Shown: positions 8,602 through 17,946, counted from the first letter of the stretch. The stretch is DNA of 64,000 bases from Candidatus Kapaibacterium sp. (GCA_025455065.1 JALONG010000019.1:1-64000); one strand, 5' to 3'. A program made the numbers and translations. Notes: generated by a model not told the origin, from the letters alone.

Positions 8602-9366
8602 CTACCAATCCAAACGCCGCACCGAATCACCATTTAGAATAATTCGCTTTTCGCCATGCTGATTTTCAACGACAAGCGTTCCGTCAGTATTCAATCGCAA
8701 TGCTGTCCATTTCTCACCGCTCCCGTGCAGCGCCACCGAAACGCCCTGCAAGGCAAGTTCTCGCCACCATTCCGCGTAAAGGTCGTCAAGTTGCATTTCG
8801 CAAAGGCGTTCCCATTCTTCCAGCAAGCGCGTAATGACCTCTTCCACCGCCACATCAATCCCACAAAGCAGTAACGATGAGGCTTTGGCGGCAATATCCT
8901 GCGAAAAAACCGTTTGCCGCACATTTACGCCAATTCCAATGACCGTTCCCACACACCGCGCTCCGATAAATTCATGCTCCACCAGAACACCGCATATTTT
9001 CTTGCGTTCTTGGGCGAGGTCGAACATATAGACATCATTCGGATATTTCAAAAAAACGTTGGAACGTCCGTGCGGCGGCAAGATTGAGCGCACCAACGAC
9101 AATACTGCCAATGCCCCGCGCACTTGATAGGAAGCGAGGTCCGGCGAACTTTTGTCCGATGCTTGTCCGTAACGCACAGCAAACGAGCAGTACACATTTT
9201 CATTGTATTCACCCAACCAAACCTTACCATTGCGCCCTCGCCCTTGCGTTTGGACATCGGTGGTGACGGCGAGATATTCATTCACGGCATATTTGGCGCA
9301 CAACTCTTTTGCCTTGTCGTTCGTCGAGGGTAGTTCGGAAAAATGGTATCGTTGAATTGGGCGCAT
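8602..9366 (-). CDS. birA: Biotin--[acetyl-CoA-carboxylase] ligase
   Basis: This 254-aa enzyme activates biotin with ATP and attaches it to the biotin carboxyl carrier lysine. The diagnostic GRGRNGKVW motif (residues 42-50) binds biotinyl-AMP, and STND (14-17) and KYPNDVY match the BPL/LplA fold. There is no N-terminal winged-helix domain, so it should be a monofunctional ligase without the repressor role of E. coli BirA. The small C-terminal domain is present (TDGTLVVENQHGEKRIILNGDSVR). It is the last gene before a bidirectional terminator. The acyl-CoA carboxylase beta subunit at 55.6 kb belongs to a complex that needs this modification on its partner. Confidence 0.92.
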   Translation of the reverse strand: MRPIQRYHFSELPSTNDKAKELCAKYAVNEYLAVTTDVQTQGRGRNGKVWLGEYNENVYCSFAVRYGQASDKSSPDLASYQVRGALAVLSLVRSILPPHGRSNVFLKYPNDVYMFDLAQERKKICGVLVEHEFIGARCVGTVIGIGVNVRQTVFSQDIAAKASSLLLCGIDVAVEEVITRLLEEWERLCEMQLDDLYAEWWRELALQGVSVALHGSGEKWTALRLNTDGTLVVENQHGEKRIILNGDSVRRLDW

Positions 9367-9877
9367 TCGCTATATGGAAAATGGAGTGTCAAACATCAGT
9401 ATTTATCAGTCTTTTTCGTAGTTTTTATGGTAAGATTCGCGTAAAAACTTGCTTCATAGCAAGTGCAACCGAATTTTGAAAAATGAAGCAATTTTTTTCA
9501 CTGCCAACCATCCTTTTTTTCGCAAAAGAATATACTTTTTTCGATTTTTTTTTCCAAGACAAATCCATGCTTAAATGCGCGTGAAATAAGCGATGGTACA
9601 GATTTTGATAAAGAATTTTGAACAAAGAAAGAAGCATATACACGAAAATTAACTTGATTTAATACGGTCAGATGTTCTAATTTTGCAGCCTACGAAAGTC
9701 GGCGAGACTTTTCCACAAAAAATTCCTTCTGCTGCTGCAACAAAAACACCAACGATACGTCGCTATATTCCCCAAGCAATTTGGGCAAGTATTTTACCGT
9801 CGTCGTATCGCTCAAAACCGCAACAGAACAACAACGCTACACATATTCATCCACATTTAATCACGAGAGTTACCATT
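9367..9877. other. Divergent intergenic region, A+T rich
   Basis: No supported gene lies between birA and the DUF2795 gene. The stretch has long A/T runs. It contains a well-spaced promoter-like motif at 9654-9685 and then a leader of roughly 190 nt, in which I could not recognise any riboswitch structure. Confidence 0.4.
9654..9685 (+). promoter_or_regulatory. Bacteroidota-type promoter before the DUF2795 gene
   Basis: TTG at 9654-9656 followed after 21 nt by TAATTTTG (9678-9685), an exact TAnnTTTG match. This is the best promoter match I found in the window. Confidence 0.5.
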
Positions 9878-10117
9878 ATGATTTGGACGCCTGAGCTTGC
9901 TTCATTTCTGGAAGACGCGCCTTGGCCCGCAACCAAAGAAGAACTTATTGACTTTGCTGAACGCAGTGGCGCTCCGATGCAAGTCATTGATAATCTGCAA
10001 GAACTCGAAGAAGAAGATGCCCTTTACGAAGGCATTGAAGATATTTGGCCCGACTCCATCAATCAGGATGATGATTTGTATTACGACGAAGACACCGACG
10101 ACGAAGGGTATTATTGA
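9878..10117 (+). CDS. DUF2795 domain protein
   Basis: A 79-aa acidic protein. Residues 1-45 (the segment ending in MQVIDNLQELEEEDALYEGIEDIW) match the short DUF2795 domain, a helical family of unknown function. In it PWPATKEELIDFAERSGA and the loosely conserved L-P/V-x-D-x-x-Y/W pattern recur. The C-terminus is a run of Asp/Glu/Tyr. The ATG at 9878 is chosen because the in-frame upstream sequence back to 9683 is low-complexity and lies within the expected leader. It is transcribed alone, between a promoter-like motif and a terminator at 10312-10346. Confidence 0.75.
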   Translation: MIWTPELASFLEDAPWPATKEELIDFAERSGAPMQVIDNLQELEEEDALYEGIEDIWPDSINQDDDLYYDEDTDDEGYY

Positions 10118-10311
10118 TGCGCCCTGAACGATGATGCGCCGAAGAGTTTTTTGATGCGCTTTGCAACTTTATGTCTTTTGCAACTCTCTTCACGTTCATC
10201 GTATCTCGTCCTCGCATGAGAACGTTTCCCGAAGAAACTCTCAAGTGGTATTCCCTAGCATCAACAAGCTGTCCTCTTATTTATGTTTAGCGAAAAGCCC
10301 CTTGAAGGTAT

Positions 10312-10346
10312 GCCCGGCTTGCCATTTGCAATGTCCGGGCTTTTTT
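10312..10346 (+). terminator. Rho-independent terminator after the DUF2795 gene
   Basis: Arms GCCCGG (10312-10317) and CCGGGC (10335-10340), followed by six T. The outer sequence AAAAGCCC (from 10294) could pair alternatively with GGGCTTTT. It argues against translation starts upstream of it for the next gene. Confidence 0.7.
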
Positions 10347-10393
10347 ATGCAGTGCCGCTTGGCTTGTTGTCAAACAGCACTGTAAGGGCTTGT

Positions 10394-12745
10394 GTGTCTC
10401 GTTTACAGAGCCAGACACTACTCTTGTTGCTTGTACTATCACTTGTATTGCTTACGACTTTTCTTCCCGCATTTGCTCAAAAAAATTCCCTTATCGAAGA
10501 AACACGTGTCGCCGGAATGCCAACAGACAGCCTGTTCACTGGTTCGGCTTCGCGGTATGAAATTGACGACATTACCTTTGTGGGCAATACCGCATTTTCT
10601 TCCGAACTCCTTTCGGCGGTCATAGCATCGCGCCCAAGCGAAGCAGGTATTGGACGGCGCATCACGGGCTATATCCTACGCGAACTTCGCCGCAACCCAG
10701 CTTCGCCAAAGCAGTTTCAAACGGTCTTGCGCAAAATTGAACAAAGCAGTGACGCAGACATCCGCTATTTCGACAAACTCAGTGCCGGAGCCGATACAAC
10801 GGCGCTTGCTGTCTATTACCGCCAAAATGGTTTTCACCGTGTGGAGGTAGATTACGCCTTTTTTCGCAATCCCCAAACCAAGCGCAATTCCCTTATCTTT
10901 CGTATCGTGGAAAACGAACCCACACCGCTGGATACTATCGTGTATTACGGCTTGGAAACGCTCGCCCCCGAACTTCTCCCCTCCTTCAATGCGGCTAAAA
11001 CACTGGCGCACGGCACACGCTTTAGCCAATCCGCCGTTACAGAACAGAACGAGCGTATTTTGGCATTTCTGCGCGACAACGGCTATCATACGGCACGGTA
11101 CAGAAAGCCGATTTTATCGTTTCTCGACGACGAAAACCGCGATAGTGTTACAGTCGTTTTTGACATCGGTAAACGCAAACGTATCAGTGGCATACACTAC
11201 ATAGACAGCAGTGCTTCCTATACCTATTTGTCACCAAACGTACCGCAAGCATTTGTGGAATTGCGCGTCGGAGATTGGTACAACGAAGCAGCATTGGTGC
11301 GGTCGGTGAATAATCTCTATAATTTCGGACTGTTCGATTATGCGGTGATTGACACCACCTCACTTTTTGAACCGCAAACCGATTCGACGCTTGCAATGCG
11401 TGTACTGACGCGCACTCGCAAGATTCACAACACCGATTTCGGGACATTCATCGGGCAGATTGCCAATACATCACTTCTGGAAGCCGGTGCAAGCGCCCGA
11501 TACGAAAACAAAAATCTGCTGGGGAACGCACAAACACTTGGTGTGCAGGCACAAATCGCTTTTGTGGATTTGAACACGCTGTTTAACAATCTTCTTGCCG
11601 GAAATGCGGTCAATGCTCGTATTGAAGGACTTTTGAGCGCACGTTTTGCATATCCCCTGTTTGCAAAACTTTTCGGAAGGCGTGTGGATTTGGAATCGCG
11701 GCTTTCGTATTCATGGCAAAGCCTGGCTTTTGTGTCGCTTGCAGCGCCGCTGTTCCTTGAAACAGGAAAATTGTACGCTTCCTTGCCAATGATTTTACCC
11801 CAACAAGGATGGCTCAACAGCCTTTTTTTGGAAGTGAATCTCGACCGCCAGCGCCCTATCAATTTCGAGGCAACAAAGGCACAAGCACTTGCTTCGGCAA
11901 AAACAGACGTTGAGCGAACAATCGTGGAGCAGCAGCTTTTTCAGTATGAAATTTTGAATAATCTTTATACGCAAAATTCCACGCCATTTCTGACCAGCAC
12001 TATTCTGACATTCGGCGCTCGCGGCGACCACCGCGATAATCTCTTCAACCCGCGTAAAGGCTACTTTCTGGATATGTCTGCCGATGTGGCAATTCCGCCC
12101 GGTGCATCCCAATTTATTCGGCTTTCCGGTGACATACGCTGGTTTGAAGCGTTTTCCAAACAGTCCGTTTTGGCAGCAAGGTTTCGTGCAGGACACACAA
12201 TATTGCTCAACCCTGAGCAAGCATTTGTGCCGATTGAACGCCATTATTTTGCCGGTGGCAGCAATAGTGTACGCGGATGGAACGTGCGTGAACTCCGCGT
12301 CCGCACAGGCGAACAAAGCGCAGTACTACCGGAATTAGGCTTTGTGGGGCAGTTTATCGGAAGCGGTTCATTGATGGAAGGCAGCATCGAATGGCGCTAC
12401 AATTTTGCTCAAGAATACAACGAATACGGCACGTTTTTTGAACGACAGCTTTCGCGGCTAGGTGTGGCGGGCTTTGTGGATTTTGGCAATGCTTTCAACA
12501 GTTTTTTAGAACCGACAGCAAATTATGGAAAATTGCCGTTGGGAGAGATTTTCCAAAATACCGCGATTGCTGCGGGTGCTGGTATTCGTTGGGATACGAG
12601 TGTCGGACCATTCAGAGTTGATGCCGCATTGCGGGTGTACGACCCCGCAAAACGCCAATGGTTTTTTATGCTGCCTAATCCCACTATTCCCGCCATCATT
12701 CAGAATCTTTTTAACCTGCAAATCGGTTTGGGGCATACTTTTTAA
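10394..12745 (+). CDS. Omp85-family outer-membrane protein (TamA/BamA-like)
   Basis: A 784-aa outer-membrane assembly or translocation protein. Choosing GTG at 10394 gives a textbook signal peptide (Leu-rich core, cleavage after PAFA), and this start lies after the terminator that interrupts the longer frame from ATG 10283. Residues about 40-340 contain POTRA-like repeats (e.g. YEIDDITFVGNTAFSSELL; RISGIHYIDSS). The C-terminal half is a 16-strand barrel domain with the lid-lock motif YFAGGSNSVRGW containing the conserved RG, and GFVDFGNAF near the end, as in D15/TamA proteins. Which role it has (BAM paralogue, TamA or lipid transport) cannot be decided from the context. A family D repeat follows the stop. 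Confidence 0.85.
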   Translation: MSRLQSQTLLLLLVLSLVLLTTFLPAFAQKNSLIEETRVAGMPTDSLFTGSASRYEIDDITFVGNTAFSSELLSAVIASRPSEAGIGRRITGYILRELRRNPASPKQFQTVLRKIEQSSDADIRYFDKLSAGADTTALAVYYRQNGFHRVEVDYAFFRNPQTKRNSLIFRIVENEPTPLDTIVYYGLETLAPELLPSFNAAKTLAHGTRFSQSAVTEQNERILAFLRDNGYHTARYRKPILSFLDDENRDSVTVVFDIGKRKRISGIHYIDSSASYTYLSPNVPQAFVELRVGDWYNEAALVRSVNNLYNFGLFDYAVIDTTSLFEPQTDSTLAMRVLTRTRKIHNTDFGTFIGQIANTSLLEAGASARYENKNLLGNAQTLGVQAQIAFVDLNTLFNNLLAGNAVNARIEGLLSARFAYPLFAKLFGRRVDLESRLSYSWQSLAFVSLAAPLFLETGKLYASLPMILPQQGWLNSLFLEVNLDRQRPINFEATKAQALASAKTDVERTIVEQQLFQYEILNNLYTQNSTPFLTSTILTFGARGDHRDNLFNPRKGYFLDMSADVAIPPGASQFIRLSGDIRWFEAFSKQSVLAARFRAGHTILLNPEQAFVPIERHYFAGGSNSVRGWNVRELRVRTGEQSAVLPELGFVGQFIGSGSLMEGSIEWRYNFAQEYNEYGTFFERQLSRLGVAGFVDFGNAFNSFLEPTANYGKLPLGEIFQNTAIAAGAGIRWDTSVGPFRVDAALRVYDPAKRQWFFMLPNPTIPAIIQNLFNLQIGLGHTF

Positions 12746-12812
12746 GGAAAGTATGCAGTATAAATGATGAAGCATAAAACGGAGGAACCTAGATTTGAAG
12801 CGGCTTTTGGAA
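12745..12812 (+). repeat. Dispersed repeat, family D, copy 3
   Basis: It starts at the stop of the Omp85 gene: AAGGAAAGTATGCAGTAT, AATGATGAAGCATAAAAC and then ATTTGAAGCGGCTTTTGG. It has the same order and orientation as copy 1 at 1573-1640. Confidence 0.6.
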
Positions 12813-12884
12813 GCTCCCATTACTTTACTTTGTTTATTCTTTCGCCAGTTCCAAGCCCAACATCATTCCTGTTTCCAACCTTTT

Positions 12885-14894
12885 TTACGTTCTTCCAAAT
12901 CGGCGGTCAAACTCATCCAGCGAAATTTCAATCACCGTCGGGCGACCGTGCGGACACACGTAGGGCATTTCTGCTGCATAGAGGTCATCGGTTAATTGCC
13001 GCATTTCCTGAAACGTCAAAGCATCGCCCGCGCGAATAGCAGAGCGGCATCCGAAGGATGCTGCGAGATTATCACGCACCGACGTATGCCGAAGTTCATT
13101 GTATTCGCGGTACTGCTCCAACAGTTCGCGGAGCGCATCTTCTTCGTAGCCTGTGCGCACATCTGCCGGAATACCGCGTATTTCCGCGCCTTCCGGCGTA
13201 AGGGCAATGTCAAAGCCTAATGTGTATAAATCCGGCAAAAGTTCTCTAGTCAAAGCCGCATCACCGCTTGTCAGCTCAATGTGAACGGGAAAAAGCAGTT
13301 CTTGACCATACTTAAACCCTTCGTTCATTGCCTTTAATGCCCGCTCATACAAAATACGCTCGTGTGCGGCGTGTTGGTCTATCACCGCAAGACCGCTTGC
13401 TGTCGGCATGATGATATATTTTTTGTGCAGTTGCCAGAAAAATTTCCCCGCGAAACTGCGTCCCTGTGCGCTTTGGTCGAATGTACTGTTTGAGGGAGTT
13501 TCGCGCAATACCTCAGAAGCAACATTGGATGCGTCTTGTGGGGCTTGTGCAGATTGGAAGGCGCTTCCCTGAAATGCACTGCTCTGAAAAGCACTTGCTT
13601 GGCGGTTTTCGGGTGAAAATCGCCGTTCTTTGCCAAAAATTTGCTCATAAGCGCTCATCTCGCGCCCCGTCATTCGGCGCTCTGTGGGCGGCGTGTAGCG
13701 TGGTTCTGCTTCGCGCCTTGTGCCGGAAGGATTGGAAAAGATTTCTCCCGTTTCGCGGTTCACCAAGACCGATTCGCCCCGTCCGGACGGACTTTGCGGC
13801 GCAAGCGTCATACGCTCCATATTGCCGCCGAACTCCTGAAATCCTTCATTGCCGCCGCGGAACTGTGCGCTTGGCGTTAAATTGTGCTGCGCCAGTGTTT
13901 CTGCGACTGCGCGGCGAATGGCAGTGTACATCGTGCGGTCATCGTCGAATTTCACTTCGTGTTTCTGCGGGTGAATGTTCACATCAACCCGCTCCGGGTC
14001 TAGCGTCAAAGCCAGCACAAAGGGTGGATAGCTGGATTGGTCAATGAGGTGTTCGTAAGCGCTCATCACGGCGTGGCTCAGTTGGCGGCTTGCAATCACA
14101 CGCCCGTTCATCGTGAAAAACTGCTCTGCTTTGGTGCGTTTGGCAAAATGCGGCTGACCGATATACCCCGCAACATGAATATCTGAGCCGTTTGCAAGGC
14201 GCTCCGAAAAATCAACCCGCATCAGCGTTTCAGCAAACCGCTTGCCCAACGCATCCAAAATGCGCTGGTAGGGCGTTGTTGCGGGAAGGTCGTAATGGAG
14301 ATTGTCGTCGTCGTAAAACACAAAGCGCACATCGGGGCGAGAAAGCGCAAATTTGGTCATCGTGTCGGCAATATGACGAAACTCCGTGAGGTCAGAACGC
14401 AAGAATTTACGCCGTGCCGGAACGTTGTAAAAAAGATTCCGCACGAAAATTTGTGTTCCCGTTTCCATTGCCACAGGTTCGATAGTAGGCTTTTGAAGCG
14501 GCTCTGCGACAAGTTTCCAGCCATGTTCATCGTTTTTTCGGCGGGTGCGAATTTCCACCTGAGCAACAGAACAAATCGAAGCCAACGCCTCACCGCGAAA
14601 CCCCAGCGTCATAATGTGCGCTAAATCCTCCGCAGTCTTGATTTTGCTTGTTGCGTGGCGCTTTGGGGCAAGTTCGAGGTCGGCACGGCTCATGCCTTTA
14701 CCGTTATCAATGACGTGCAAAAGCTGTTTCCCCGCACCGCGCACAATCACGACAATTTCCGTCGCACCCGCATCAAGACTGTTTTCAACGAGTTCTTTGA
14801 TGACGGATTCGGGGCGCTGAACAACTTCTCCGGCAGCAATTTGATTGGCGATGAAATCCGGTAAAATCTGGATTTCGGTGTCGGTGAGATTCAT
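12885..14894 (-). CDS. mutL: DNA mismatch repair protein MutL (endonuclease type)
   Basis: A 669-aa GHKL ATPase. It has the N-terminal motifs ELVENSLDAGAT, DNGKGM and GFRGEALAS, and a C-terminal domain with the endonuclease motif DQHAAHERILYE (metal-binding DQHA-x2-E-x4-E), followed by GCRSAIRAGD and CPHGRP and ending in FGR. These mark the MutL group that nicks DNA itself in species lacking MutH. A variable linker (about residues 330-470) is rich in Ser, Gln and repeated FQSSAF-like units. ATG 14894 starts right before the conserved domain; the longer frame from 14945 would overlap the preceding gene. Only 13 nt separate it from the PIN gene, so mutL may be co-transcribed with the ATPase/PIN pair. 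Confidence 0.95.
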   Translation of the reverse strand: MNLTDTEIQILPDFIANQIAAGEVVQRPESVIKELVENSLDAGATEIVVIVRGAGKQLLHVIDNGKGMSRADLELAPKRHATSKIKTAEDLAHIMTLGFRGEALASICSVAQVEIRTRRKNDEHGWKLVAEPLQKPTIEPVAMETGTQIFVRNLFYNVPARRKFLRSDLTEFRHIADTMTKFALSRPDVRFVFYDDDNLHYDLPATTPYQRILDALGKRFAETLMRVDFSERLANGSDIHVAGYIGQPHFAKRTKAEQFFTMNGRVIASRQLSHAVMSAYEHLIDQSSYPPFVLALTLDPERVDVNIHPQKHEVKFDDDRTMYTAIRRAVAETLAQHNLTPSAQFRGGNEGFQEFGGNMERMTLAPQSPSGRGESVLVNRETGEIFSNPSGTRREAEPRYTPPTERRMTGREMSAYEQIFGKERRFSPENRQASAFQSSAFQGSAFQSAQAPQDASNVASEVLRETPSNSTFDQSAQGRSFAGKFFWQLHKKYIIMPTASGLAVIDQHAAHERILYERALKAMNEGFKYGQELLFPVHIELTSGDAALTRELLPDLYTLGFDIALTPEGAEIRGIPADVRTGYEEDALRELLEQYREYNELRHTSVRDNLAASFGCRSAIRAGDALTFQEMRQLTDDLYAAEMPYVCPHGRPTVIEISLDEFDRRFGRT

Positions 14895-14907
14895 GGCAAG
14901 TGAGGAA

Positions 14908-15390
14908 TTATGCGGAATAGGGAAGGTCTTGCGGTCGTTTGACAACTGTTACCGTGAATCCGGGAAAATTCTCCAAATCTTGTGTCAAACCCTTGTCGAA
15001 TGTCAATGCGAATCGGCGATGCGACAAGAGAACAACAGGAATGTGGTCTCTGTCCTCATTGTTTGAGAGCATCTTCTTTTCGACTTGTTTGGTGAAATGT
15101 TCTTGCTTGAACTGCTTGATTTGGTCGTTGGAGATTTTCTTGAGCCTTTTCTCCCGAAGTAAGGTGTTGATTAACGCGGCAATGTTGGTAGCGGATGTGG
15201 CATGAAGAGAGGAGCGATGATACTCGGCAAGCAATTTTTGTGAAACAACAAGACACGATTTTTGCTCATCGTCAGGATGATTTTCCATGAGCCATTTGAG
15301 CAGCTTTTTATACTCCGGGTCAAGCGGATTGGCAAAGTTTTTTGCGATGTTATTGTCAATGAAAATATCCTTTTTTAGCTCATTTGCCAT
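14908..15390 (-). CDS. PIN-domain-like nuclease, partner of the AAA/DUF3696 ATPase
   Basis: A 160-aa protein that fits a PIN nuclease by its motif order: DIFIDNNI with D12, LLAEY with E56, an acidic NEDRD cluster (D113/D115) before a hydrophobic helix, and ALTFDKGLTQDL with D132 and D138. PIN domains use three or four such acidic residues to bind Mg2+ and cut RNA, as in VapC toxins. The helical insert at about 60-110 is Lys/Gln rich. It starts 14 nt after the ATPase gene ends, so the two are almost certainly co-expressed. The function as effector nuclease of a defence or stress system is inference; a classical VapB antitoxin is absent. Confidence 0.6.
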   Translation of the reverse strand: MANELKKDIFIDNNIAKNFANPLDPEYKKLLKWLMENHPDDEQKSCLVVSQKLLAEYHRSSLHATSATNIAALINTLLREKRLKKISNDQIKQFKQEHFTKQVEKKMLSNNEDRDHIPVVLLSHRRFALTFDKGLTQDLENFPGFTVTVVKRPQDLPYSA

Positions 15391-15404
15391 AGCTTGAACG
15401 GGCG

Positions 15405-16721
15405 TTATTCCGCATGGAGCGCTATTTCCATAACGTCCATTTGGTACGTGGTAAAAAAGTCTTCGGGAGCGCCTAGAATCTCGCCGCTTTTGGTGAAAGT
15501 AATTTTGTGAACATCGGTATCGAAGGGGTCGTGTTTGGCTTGATTGAGGTAATACACAGCAATATCTTCGGGCTGCAATTCGCCTTTGACAATCCCCAAA
15601 CGCAGCCTGTTTAAGCAGTATTCGCTGTGCGTTTCAATCACATAATTTTTTTCTGTGCGCTCTACCTGCTTTATCAAAAATTCCCCAAAACGCGACTGAA
15701 TATCAGGGTGCAGGTGAATTTCCGGTTGCGCTACAAAAAGTGTGGAATCATTCGGCAACTGCAAATCCGCAACCAAAATCGGCAAAAACTGACTTACACC
15801 AAATCCCACATCCGCAAGCGATGTAAATACGCCATTCTCTTTACTTTGCACCGTGATTTCGTAGCGCCCGCCGTACATACGCGAAGCCTTAATCCCTGTC
15901 AGCAAGTCTAACTCTTTCATCATGCTTAATAACGTCTCAAACTGCGGTGCTTTCTTGGTTTCCCACGCAATGATTTGGTCGAGATAATTTTCGCCAAAAC
16001 GTTCTACTTTCAGCTCGTTTTTCGTTGTTTCCAGATAGGTGCGTTCAGGGTGGAGGCGGAAGGAGCTGATGAAATTAATCCGATTGTCAAAATCGCTTAC
16101 AGTCATACGAGGATATCCTCTTAGAAATCGTACTAATATATTTAGGTCATTATCTTCTGACCAGTGTTGCCTTTTAAGGGTATCAATACTCATTATCTTA
16201 AAACCCTGAGAAGGCGCTTTACCTAAGAGTTCCTCTATAAGAGCTTCAAATGGGTGAGAAATACTCGGAAATTTATTAGGGTTAAACTGAGAACTTAAGA
16301 TATATCCTTTTTCGGTATCTTTGGTCACAGAAACTCTAAAAAAATCTCCTGCTATCACAATCTCATCTAAGGTTGGTAAACCTGTCACTTCGCTTTCTAT
16401 CCATGTTGATTCTATTTGCATTTCCGAAAATTTCTTAAACATCACCAATCTTTTGGATGTAAAGGTAAATGCTATTTTCACCCGTGCATCTTTCCTCCTC
16501 TGAAACGCAATATCCTGAAAATCCCCCATATTCACGTACTTTCCGTTTGTCGAGAACTCCAGAGGAAATTCACCAGATTGAATAGCGCCAAGAATACTGT
16601 ACATGAGAGAACTTTTACCACTGCTGTTCGCACCGGTAAGTATCGTTAAACGCCCCAAATCAAGGTCTTGGCGCTGTCCGAAACATTTGAAATTTTCTAT
16701 GGTAAGATTGGTAAGCCGCAT
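15405..16721 (-). CDS. AAA family ATPase with DUF3696 domain
   Basis: A 438-aa SMC/ABC-like ATPase of the AAA_15/AAA_21 type. Walker A is GANSSGKS (residues 30-37), the signature-like loop is GFGVSQFLPIL, Walker B is QPEIHLHP (about 332-339; Gln replaces the usual Glu at its first position) and the switch His lies in ETHSEYCLNR (about 365). The C-terminal 45 residues (ITFTKSGEILGAPEDFFTTY) match DUF3696. Related ATPases drive defence systems such as those pairing an ABC-type ATPase with a nuclease. Here the partner is the PIN-like protein directly downstream. The gene follows panB in the same direction, with no clear promoter visible in the 18-nt gap. Confidence 0.82.
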   Translation of the reverse strand: MRLTNLTIENFKCFGQRQDLDLGRLTILTGANSSGKSSLMYSILGAIQSGEFPLEFSTNGKYVNMGDFQDIAFQRRKDARVKIAFTFTSKRLVMFKKFSEMQIESTWIESEVTGLPTLDEIVIAGDFFRVSVTKDTEKGYILSSQFNPNKFPSISHPFEALIEELLGKAPSQGFKIMSIDTLKRQHWSEDNDLNILVRFLRGYPRMTVSDFDNRINFISSFRLHPERTYLETTKNELKVERFGENYLDQIIAWETKKAPQFETLLSMMKELDLLTGIKASRMYGGRYEITVQSKENGVFTSLADVGFGVSQFLPILVADLQLPNDSTLFVAQPEIHLHPDIQSRFGEFLIKQVERTEKNYVIETHSEYCLNRLRLGIVKGELQPEDIAVYYLNQAKHDPFDTDVHKITFTKSGEILGAPEDFFTTYQMDVMEIALHAE

Positions 16722-16739
16722 ATTTCCTTGCTCGAATAG

Positions 16740-17645
16740 TTAATAACTCTCCTCTTCCGACGGAAACGTCGCGCCGCGGACATCGTTGATATACTGCCCG
16801 ACCGCCTCCAACATTCGTTCCCGCATGACATCGTAGCGGCGCACAAAGCGCGGTTGGAAGTCATTAGTGATGCCGAGCATATCGGTATAAACCAAAATCT
16901 GCCCGTCACAGTGAACACCCGCACCAATGCCAATCGTAGGAATGGTCAGGGCTGCGGTGATTTGCCGTGCGAGTTCGGCGGGGATTTTTTCCAAGACAAT
17001 CGCAAAGCAGCCTGCACGCTCTAAATCTCTTGCGTCGCGTAAAATCTGCTCTGCTTCCTTTTTGTCCGTGCCGCGTGTGCGGTATGAGCCGAATTGGTGA
17101 ATACTTTGCGGTGTTAATCCCAAATGCCCCATCACCGGAATCCCGGAATCGCTGATGTGTGCAACGATTTCCAAAACACGCCGTCCGCCCTCCAGCTTTA
17201 CAGCGCTTGCTCCGGCTTCTTTCATCAATCGCCCCGCATTGCGGAAGGCTTCTTCGGGTGAGATTTGATACGACATAAACGGCATATCCGCCACAACCAT
17301 TGCACGGCTCACACCCCGCATTACTGCTTTGGTGTGGTAAATTATTTCGTCGAGCGTTACAGGAATTGTGGTTTCATGCCCTTGCACAACATTCCCGACG
17401 GAATCACCGACTAAAAGCAGGTCAATTCCTGCTTCATCGAAGATTTGCGCCATTGTCGCATCGTATGCTGTTAGGCAAGAAAAGCGTTCTCCGCGCTTTT
17501 TCCGTTCCAAAAGCGTTTGGCGGGTAACGTGTTTGGTGCGACGGAGTGCTGGCGCTCCTCCGTAGAGCGTGGTATCGGATTCTGCTTTTGGGGGCGGAGC
17601 CATTGCGGAAGGAAGTGGCGTAACGGGTTTGATAGGTTCGTTCAT
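16740..17645 (-). CDS. panB: 3-methyl-2-oxobutanoate hydroxymethyltransferase
   Basis: This enzyme transfers a hydroxymethyl group from 5,10-methylene-THF to ketoisovalerate, the first step of pantothenate synthesis. The 301-aa protein has [38 protein letters not shown] (Mg2+ site), [35 protein letters not shown] and [20 protein letters not shown], all standard PanB blocks. ATG 17645 is chosen; it leaves a roughly 45-residue Pro-rich extension before the TIM barrel, and the still longer frame to 17804 would cover the next gene. panC and panD are not nearby. Confidence 0.95.
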   Translation of the reverse strand: MNEPIKPVTPLPSAMAPPPKAESDTTLYGGAPALRRTKHVTRQTLLERKKRGERFSCLTAYDATMAQIFDEAGIDLLLVGDSVGNVVQGHETTIPVTLDEIIYHTKAVMRGVSRAMVVADMPFMSYQISPEEAFRNAGRLMKEAGASAVKLEGGRRVLEIVAHISDSGIPVMGHLGLTPQSIHQFGSYRTRGTDKKEAEQILRDARDLERAGCFAIVLEKIPAELARQITAALTIPTIGIGAGVHCDGQILVYTDMLGITNDFQPRFVRRYDVMRERMLEAVGQYINDVRGATFPSEEESY

Positions 17646-17667
17646 AATGGCATTAAACGGAATAACG

Positions 17668-17946
17668 TTAGTTGTCAAGGCGATACACTTGCAAATCTCC
17701 ACTGAGTTCAACCAGCGTGTCGCCGACAAAAAAGAAAATTTTATTGGTGTACTCGAAGCGATTGACAATGCCGAAAAACTCCCATTTTCCGATAACTTGA
17801 CCACCGGAATACTGAATAACGCGGTAGCGTCCCTGCGAAAACTTGGTTATATCGCGGCGGAATTCCTGCAAACCAAGCGCACTGCAACTGCTTAATGTCC
17901 AAAGCAAAGATACGCCAAAGATAGCGCTCAAAAGAAGTTTTTTCAT
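17668..17946 (-). CDS. Small putative lipoprotein
   Basis: A 92-aa protein with a lipoprotein signal peptide: MKKLLL, a hydrophobic core and the lipobox LSSC at about 18-21, so it should be lipidated at that Cys. The mature part (about 70 aa) has beta-like alternating segments ([21 protein letters not shown]) and no family that I recognise. It lies 22 nt upstream of panB on the same strand and may share its transcript. No functional link to pantothenate synthesis is implied. Confidence 0.7.
   Translation of the reverse strand: MKKLLLSAIFGVSLLWTLSSCSALGLQEFRRDITKFSQGRYRVIQYSGGQVIGKWEFFGIVNRFEYTNKIFFFVGDTLVELSGDLQVYRLDN

Noticed and set aside
9425-9643. 72-codon minus-strand ORF in the A+T-rich gap after birA
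   Set aside because: Its composition is that of random A+T-rich DNA and it has no domain.
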